From Acidimicrobiaceae bacterium (GTDB lineage: Bacteria > Actinomycetota > Acidimicrobiia > Acidimicrobiales > RAAP-2): 7,932 nucleotides of DNA. Positions 5,777 through 7,932 of the stretch are shown here, piece after piece. The stretch covers positions 1 to 7,932 of the forward strand of contig JAUTXB010000243.1 of assembly GCA_030838245.1 (NCBI GenBank), read 5' to 3'. Both the position numbers and the translations under genes were made by a program. The notes beneath the pieces are model-generated. The model did not search any database, was not told where the DNA came from, and worked only from the letters and a program-made list of their open reading frames with translations. Each line of letters opens with the position of its first letter. Position 1 is the first letter of the stretch.

Positions 5777-5800
5777 TGTCCGACAGAGCCGGTTCGGACA
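5777..5800. promoter_or_regulatory. Perfect inverted repeat in the purE upstream region (candidate operator)
   Basis: TGTCCGA (5777-5783) and TCGGACA (5794-5800) are perfect 7-base arms separated by 10 bases, a geometry suited to a dimeric DNA-binding regulator. The repeat begins 11 bases before the purE start and overlaps by two bases the putative purE -10 (CAGAAT on the minus strand, 5773-5778). A bound protein would block purE initiation. It could also affect the divergent LLM2 promoter about 100 bases away. The regulator is unknown. Confidence 0.45.
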
Positions 5801-5830
5801 CATTGGGATACGTCCCGGCCCATCGAGACC

Positions 5831-5885
5831 CGACCATCTGTGCCCGGTACGGTGGTCGTGGACCGATCGCACCCCGTTGTCGGTC
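5831..5885. repeat. Two inverted repeats upstream of LLM2 built from GGTCG-type words
   Basis: CGACCA (5831-5836) faces TGGTCG (5853-5858) across 16 bases, and GACCGA (5861-5866) faces TCGGTC (5880-5885) across 13. The word GGTCGTGG also recurs directly at 5855-5862 and 5883-5890. These lie between the purE-side repeat and the LLM2 ribosome binding site. In GC-rich DNA such words arise easily, so functional weight is low. Confidence 0.35.
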
Positions 5886-5887
5886 GT

Positions 5888-5894
5888 GGGGAGG
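5888..5894 (+). promoter_or_regulatory. Ribosome binding site of LLM2
   Basis: GGGGAGG ends five bases before ATG 5900. This decides the start over an in-frame ATG 20 codons upstream at 5840, whose extra residues do not match the family. Confidence 0.7.
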
Positions 5895-5899
5895 CAGTC

Positions 5900-6805
5900 A
5901 TGAGAATCGGTGTGATGTTCGACGTGGGCCAGCCGTTCGACGATGTGATTGCTCAAGTCGATGGGCTACACGCCGCGGGTCTCGATTCGGCCTGGGCGTC
6001 CCAGATATTCGGCTACGACGCATTGACGCTGCTGGCTGTGGTGGGCCGCGAGGTGCCGGAGATCGAACTTGGCACCGCGGTGGTCCCCACCTACCCCCGT
6101 AATCCGGTCATGCTGGCCGGGCAGGCCCTCACCGTGCAGGCCGCGACTCGAGGACGCCTGACGCTTGGCGTCGGGCTCTCGCACCAGGTGGTGATCGAGA
6201 ATGTGTTCGGGCAGTCCTTCGAGCGGCCGGCCAGGCACATGCGGGAGTACCTCTCGATCCTCATGCCCCTGCTCATGGGCGAGCAGGTCGCCTTCACCGG
6301 TGAGACGCTCAGGGCCGCCACCTTCGGCCCGCTCGAGATCGACGCACCCGCTCCGCCAGTCCTGGTGGCCGCCCTCGGGCCCACCATGTTGGGTTTGGCT
6401 GCCCGGCTGGCATCGGGGACGGCAACCTGGATGACCGGGCCGTCGACCATCGAGTCCCACATCGTGCCCGTGATCCGAAAGGCTGCGGCTGAGGCCGGCC
6501 GGCCGGAGCCCCGGGTGGCCGTCGGTCTCCCGGTCTGCGTGACGGCCGATGTCGCCGCGGCCAGAGAGCGGGCGGCCGAGCTCTTCGCTATCTACGGCGG
6601 GCTCCCGTCCTACCGGGCCATGCTCGATCGCGAGGGAGCAGCCGGGCCGGCTGATGTCGCCATCGTGGGCACCGAGGACGAGGTGACCGCCCAGGTCCGC
6701 CGGTTCGCCGACATCGGGGCCACTGACTTCGTCGGTGCTCCCTTCGGCACGGTCGACGAGATCAAGGCTTCGGTCGCGTCGTTGGCCGGCCTGGTCGGCG
6801 CCTGA
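5900..6805 (+). CDS. LLM-class F420-dependent oxidoreductase (LLM2)
   Basis: The 301-residue product is a luciferase-like TIM-barrel oxidoreductase. It starts MRIGVMFDVGQPFDDVIAQV and shows AGLDSAWASQIFGYDALTLL, EIELGTAVVPTYPRNPVMLA, QALTVQAATRGRLTLGVGLS followed by HQVVIENVFGQSFERPARHM, then REYLSILMPLL and GTATWMTGP. This pattern matches, from memory, the actinobacterial F420-dependent subgroup named after MSMEG_4879. Reduced F420 is the likely hydride source; the substrate is unknown. The conserved ending TDFVGAPFGTVDEIKASVAS also fits that group. It is clearly a different subfamily from LLM1, which has VWSAETDG where this has AWASQIFG, so the pair is not a recent local duplication. The start is set by GGGGAGG. 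It faces the DsbA-fold gene, with 45 bases between stop ends and no clear terminator there. Confidence 0.9.
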   Translation: MRIGVMFDVGQPFDDVIAQVDGLHAAGLDSAWASQIFGYDALTLLAVVGREVPEIELGTAVVPTYPRNPVMLAGQALTVQAATRGRLTLGVGLSHQVVIENVFGQSFERPARHMREYLSILMPLLMGEQVAFTGETLRAATFGPLEIDAPAPPVLVAALGPTMLGLAARLASGTATWMTGPSTIESHIVPVIRKAAAEAGRPEPRVAVGLPVCVTADVAAARERAAELFAIYGGLPSYRAMLDREGAAGPADVAIVGTEDEVTAQVRRFADIGATDFVGAPFGTVDEIKASVASLAGLVGA

Positions 6806-6850
6806 GCACGGCCCCGCTCCGGTCGCCCGGGTCAGCCCAGTGCGGCTCGC

Positions 6851-7459
6851 TCAGCGGGCGATGCGGGTGTGCTTGAACTCGTTCAGCTCAGGGTGGTCGA
6901 CCAGGAGGGCCAGTACCCGGTCGATGGTGTCCCGGGCCAGCGCGCCGTCGCCGTCGGGCCGCGTCATAAGCCGGGCGAAGACGGCGTCGTCGCCGATGAT
7001 GAACGTCGGGACACCGAACACACGGTGGCTGTCCACCACCTGCTCGTGCTCGGTGCGGGCTGCCGTCCTCGGCCAGCCGTCGTCCACTTCGGCCAGGATT
7101 GCGTCGACTGGGGCGCCCACCCGCTCGAGCGCCTTGCGGACCACGTCCCGCTCTCGGAGGTCGCCACCCTCATCGTGCCGGGCTGCGAACAACGAACGGT
7201 GCACGGCGGTGAAGAGATCGGGAAACCGATCCCGAACGACGATGCCTGCCTCTAGTGAGAGCAGGTCGGGCGTATGGGCGGGATCCTCCCACGACGGAGT
7301 CCCACCCTCGGGCACGTGGCTCTGGTTGAGGAAAAATGGAACGTAGGTCACGTCCCAGTCCGCCCCAGCATCCAAGGCGTCAAGGATGTGCTCGTGGGCA
7401 TTCCTGGCGAAGGGGCATCGATAGTCCCAGGTCACTGCAAAAGAGGTCGGAGTCGTCAT
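6851..7459 (-). CDS. DsbA-family thiol oxidoreductase-like protein with a single cysteine
   Basis: The 202-residue product has a thioredoxin fold with a helical insertion, as in DsbA, FrnE and GST-kappa relatives. Strand one and the active-site turn are FAVTWDYRCPFARNAHEHIL, so the usual CxxC reads C15-P-F-A. The cis-proline loop is FGVPTFIIGDDAV with Pro151. The end, HPELNEFKHTRIAR, resembles the ending of actinobacterial mycothiol-linked reductases such as Rv2466c, recalled rather than searched. No signal peptide is present, so it is probably cytosolic. Cys15 is the only cysteine in the protein, so a dithiol mechanism within one chain is impossible. A monothiol mechanism using mycothiol as partner is possible, and mca in the window shows mycothiol is likely made. 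ATG 7459 has only a weak GACGAAG upstream. It lies 74 bases after the PAP2 gene on the same strand and could share its transcript. Confidence 0.83.
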   Translation of the reverse strand: MTTPTSFAVTWDYRCPFARNAHEHILDALDAGADWDVTYVPFFLNQSHVPEGGTPSWEDPAHTPDLLSLEAGIVVRDRFPDLFTAVHRSLFAARHDEGGDLRERDVVRKALERVGAPVDAILAEVDDGWPRTAARTEHEQVVDSHRVFGVPTFIIGDDAVFARLMTRPDGDGALARDTIDRVLALLVDHPELNEFKHTRIAR

Positions 7460-7522
7460 GCTTCGTCAACAACGCCGGGGCCCGGGTCATTCCACCGAAC
7501 ACCAGACTTTGGGACCCGATCC

Positions 7523-7536
7523 TGAGACCGATCTCA
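7523..7536. other. Short perfect inverted repeat over the PAP2 stop codon
   Basis: TGAGA and TCTCA flank four bases (CCGA); the TCA at 7534-7536 is the reverse complement of the PAP2 stop. The 5-bp stem is too weak alone for a terminator and has no T-tract on the minus strand. It is noted because it sits exactly at the gene end, before the 74-base gap to the DsbA-fold gene. Confidence 0.3.
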
Positions 7537-7932
7537 AACGAACCGCCGGCCCACCACCCCCAGCGCGGTTCCTATCACCACTCCGCCAAGGACATCGGAC
7601 GCGTGGTGGGCCTGGAGGTGGACACGGCTCACGCCCACCATTCCGGCGCAGGTGAACAGCAAGACGTTGCCACCGAGGTCGCCGTGCTCCGAGAGGACGG
7701 TGGCTGCGCAGAAGGCAGCCAGCGTATGTCCGCTGGGAAAGCTGCTGGTCCGGGGTTCGCGCAGGGGGATGACATTGTCGCCCAGGCGGAGGTCGCTGGA
7801 TTCGGGACGAGGGCGCCCCACGAAGGCCTTCAGGGTGGCGTTCACCACGCTCGACTCCACGCCGGCCACCGCCAACGCCCGTACGGCCCGGTTGCGCCGT
7901 GCCCCGGACCGCCGGGCCCGCCACGCGGTGGA
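7534..7932 (-). CDS. PAP2-family phosphatase (partial, N-terminus off the right edge)
   Basis: The frame is open from the stop at 7534 to the last base, giving the C-terminal 132 residues. All three signature blocks of the PAP2/acid phosphatase superfamily are intact: KAFVGRPRP (K-x6-RP), FPSGHT (PSGH), and SRVHLQAHHASD (SR-x5-H-x3-D), whose last His is the nucleophile. Family members hydrolyse phosphate esters or anhydrides of lipids, for example undecaprenyl pyrophosphate or phosphatidic acid, usually at the membrane. LLFTCAGMVGVS and VLGGVVIGTALGVV are hydrophobic and likely membrane segments. A TTG at 7875 could be read as a start, but the frame stays open upstream with an Arg-rich segment (RARRSGARRNRAVRA), so the real start probably lies outside. 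The substrate cannot be told. It precedes the DsbA-fold gene on the same strand. Confidence 0.87.
   Translation of the reverse strand, partial: STAWRARRSGARRNRAVRALAVAGVESSVVNATLKAFVGRPRPESSDLRLGDNVIPLREPRTSSFPSGHTLAAFCAATVLSEHGDLGGNVLLFTCAGMVGVSRVHLQAHHASDVLGGVVIGTALGVVGRRFV

Noticed and set aside
5766..5837. 24-codon N-terminal extension of PurE
   Set aside because: The extra residues do not match PurE and would cover the inverted repeat; ATG 5765 gives the normal protein length.
5308..6102. 264-codon plus-strand open frame
   Set aside because: It is antisense to purE and then out of frame with LLM2, both of which have strong family motifs.

Overview
The window is GC-rich, densely coded bacterial chromosome with short gaps between genes on both strands. 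A mycothiol S-conjugate amidase (Mca) and two LLM-class (F420-type) oxidoreductases point to Actinomycetota. A non-mycobacterial, possibly acidimicrobial, lineage is a guess from gene style, not something the sequence proves. I see no phage, IS, CRISPR, rRNA or tRNA signal, and no clear new multi-gene system. It looks like housekeeping and accessory metabolism, with several local oddities.

Layout, left to right: the N-terminal 119 residues of a PspA/IM30 membrane-stress protein (minus, runs off the left edge), divergent from mca (plus). Next is a 156-bp gap built almost entirely of small repeats: three 24-bp tandem units that each fold as a hairpin, a fourth small hairpin, then a doubled 17/18-bp direct repeat. 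It leads into an SCP2 sterol-carrier-domain gene (plus). Convergent to that is a minus-strand pair: a YdjC/ChbG-like deacetylase-fold protein whose usual active-site residues are replaced, preceded by a small 91-codon hypothetical gene. Divergent from this pair is an LLM oxidoreductase (plus), then a slipin/SPFH membrane protein (plus) whose end overlaps tail-to-tail with purE (minus). A repeat-rich divergent gap separates purE from a second LLM oxidoreductase (plus). The right end holds a minus-strand DsbA-fold thiol protein with a single cysteine, preceded by a PAP2 phosphatase whose N-terminus lies beyond the right edge.

How the genes fit together: Mca detoxifies mycothiol conjugates in the cytosol. 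The DsbA-fold protein resembles mycothiol-linked reductases at its C-terminus, so both may belong to thiol/redox defence. PspA and the slipin are both membrane-organising, stress-type proteins. These links are functional guesses; the genes do not form one operon.

A feature of expression runs across the window. Genes lacking a Shine-Dalgarno sequence (mca, the YdjC-like gene, more weakly LLM1 and purE) carry a -10-like hexamer seven bases before the start codon, as expected for leaderless transcripts. Genes without that hexamer (SCP2, LLM2, pspA) have clear ribosome binding sites.
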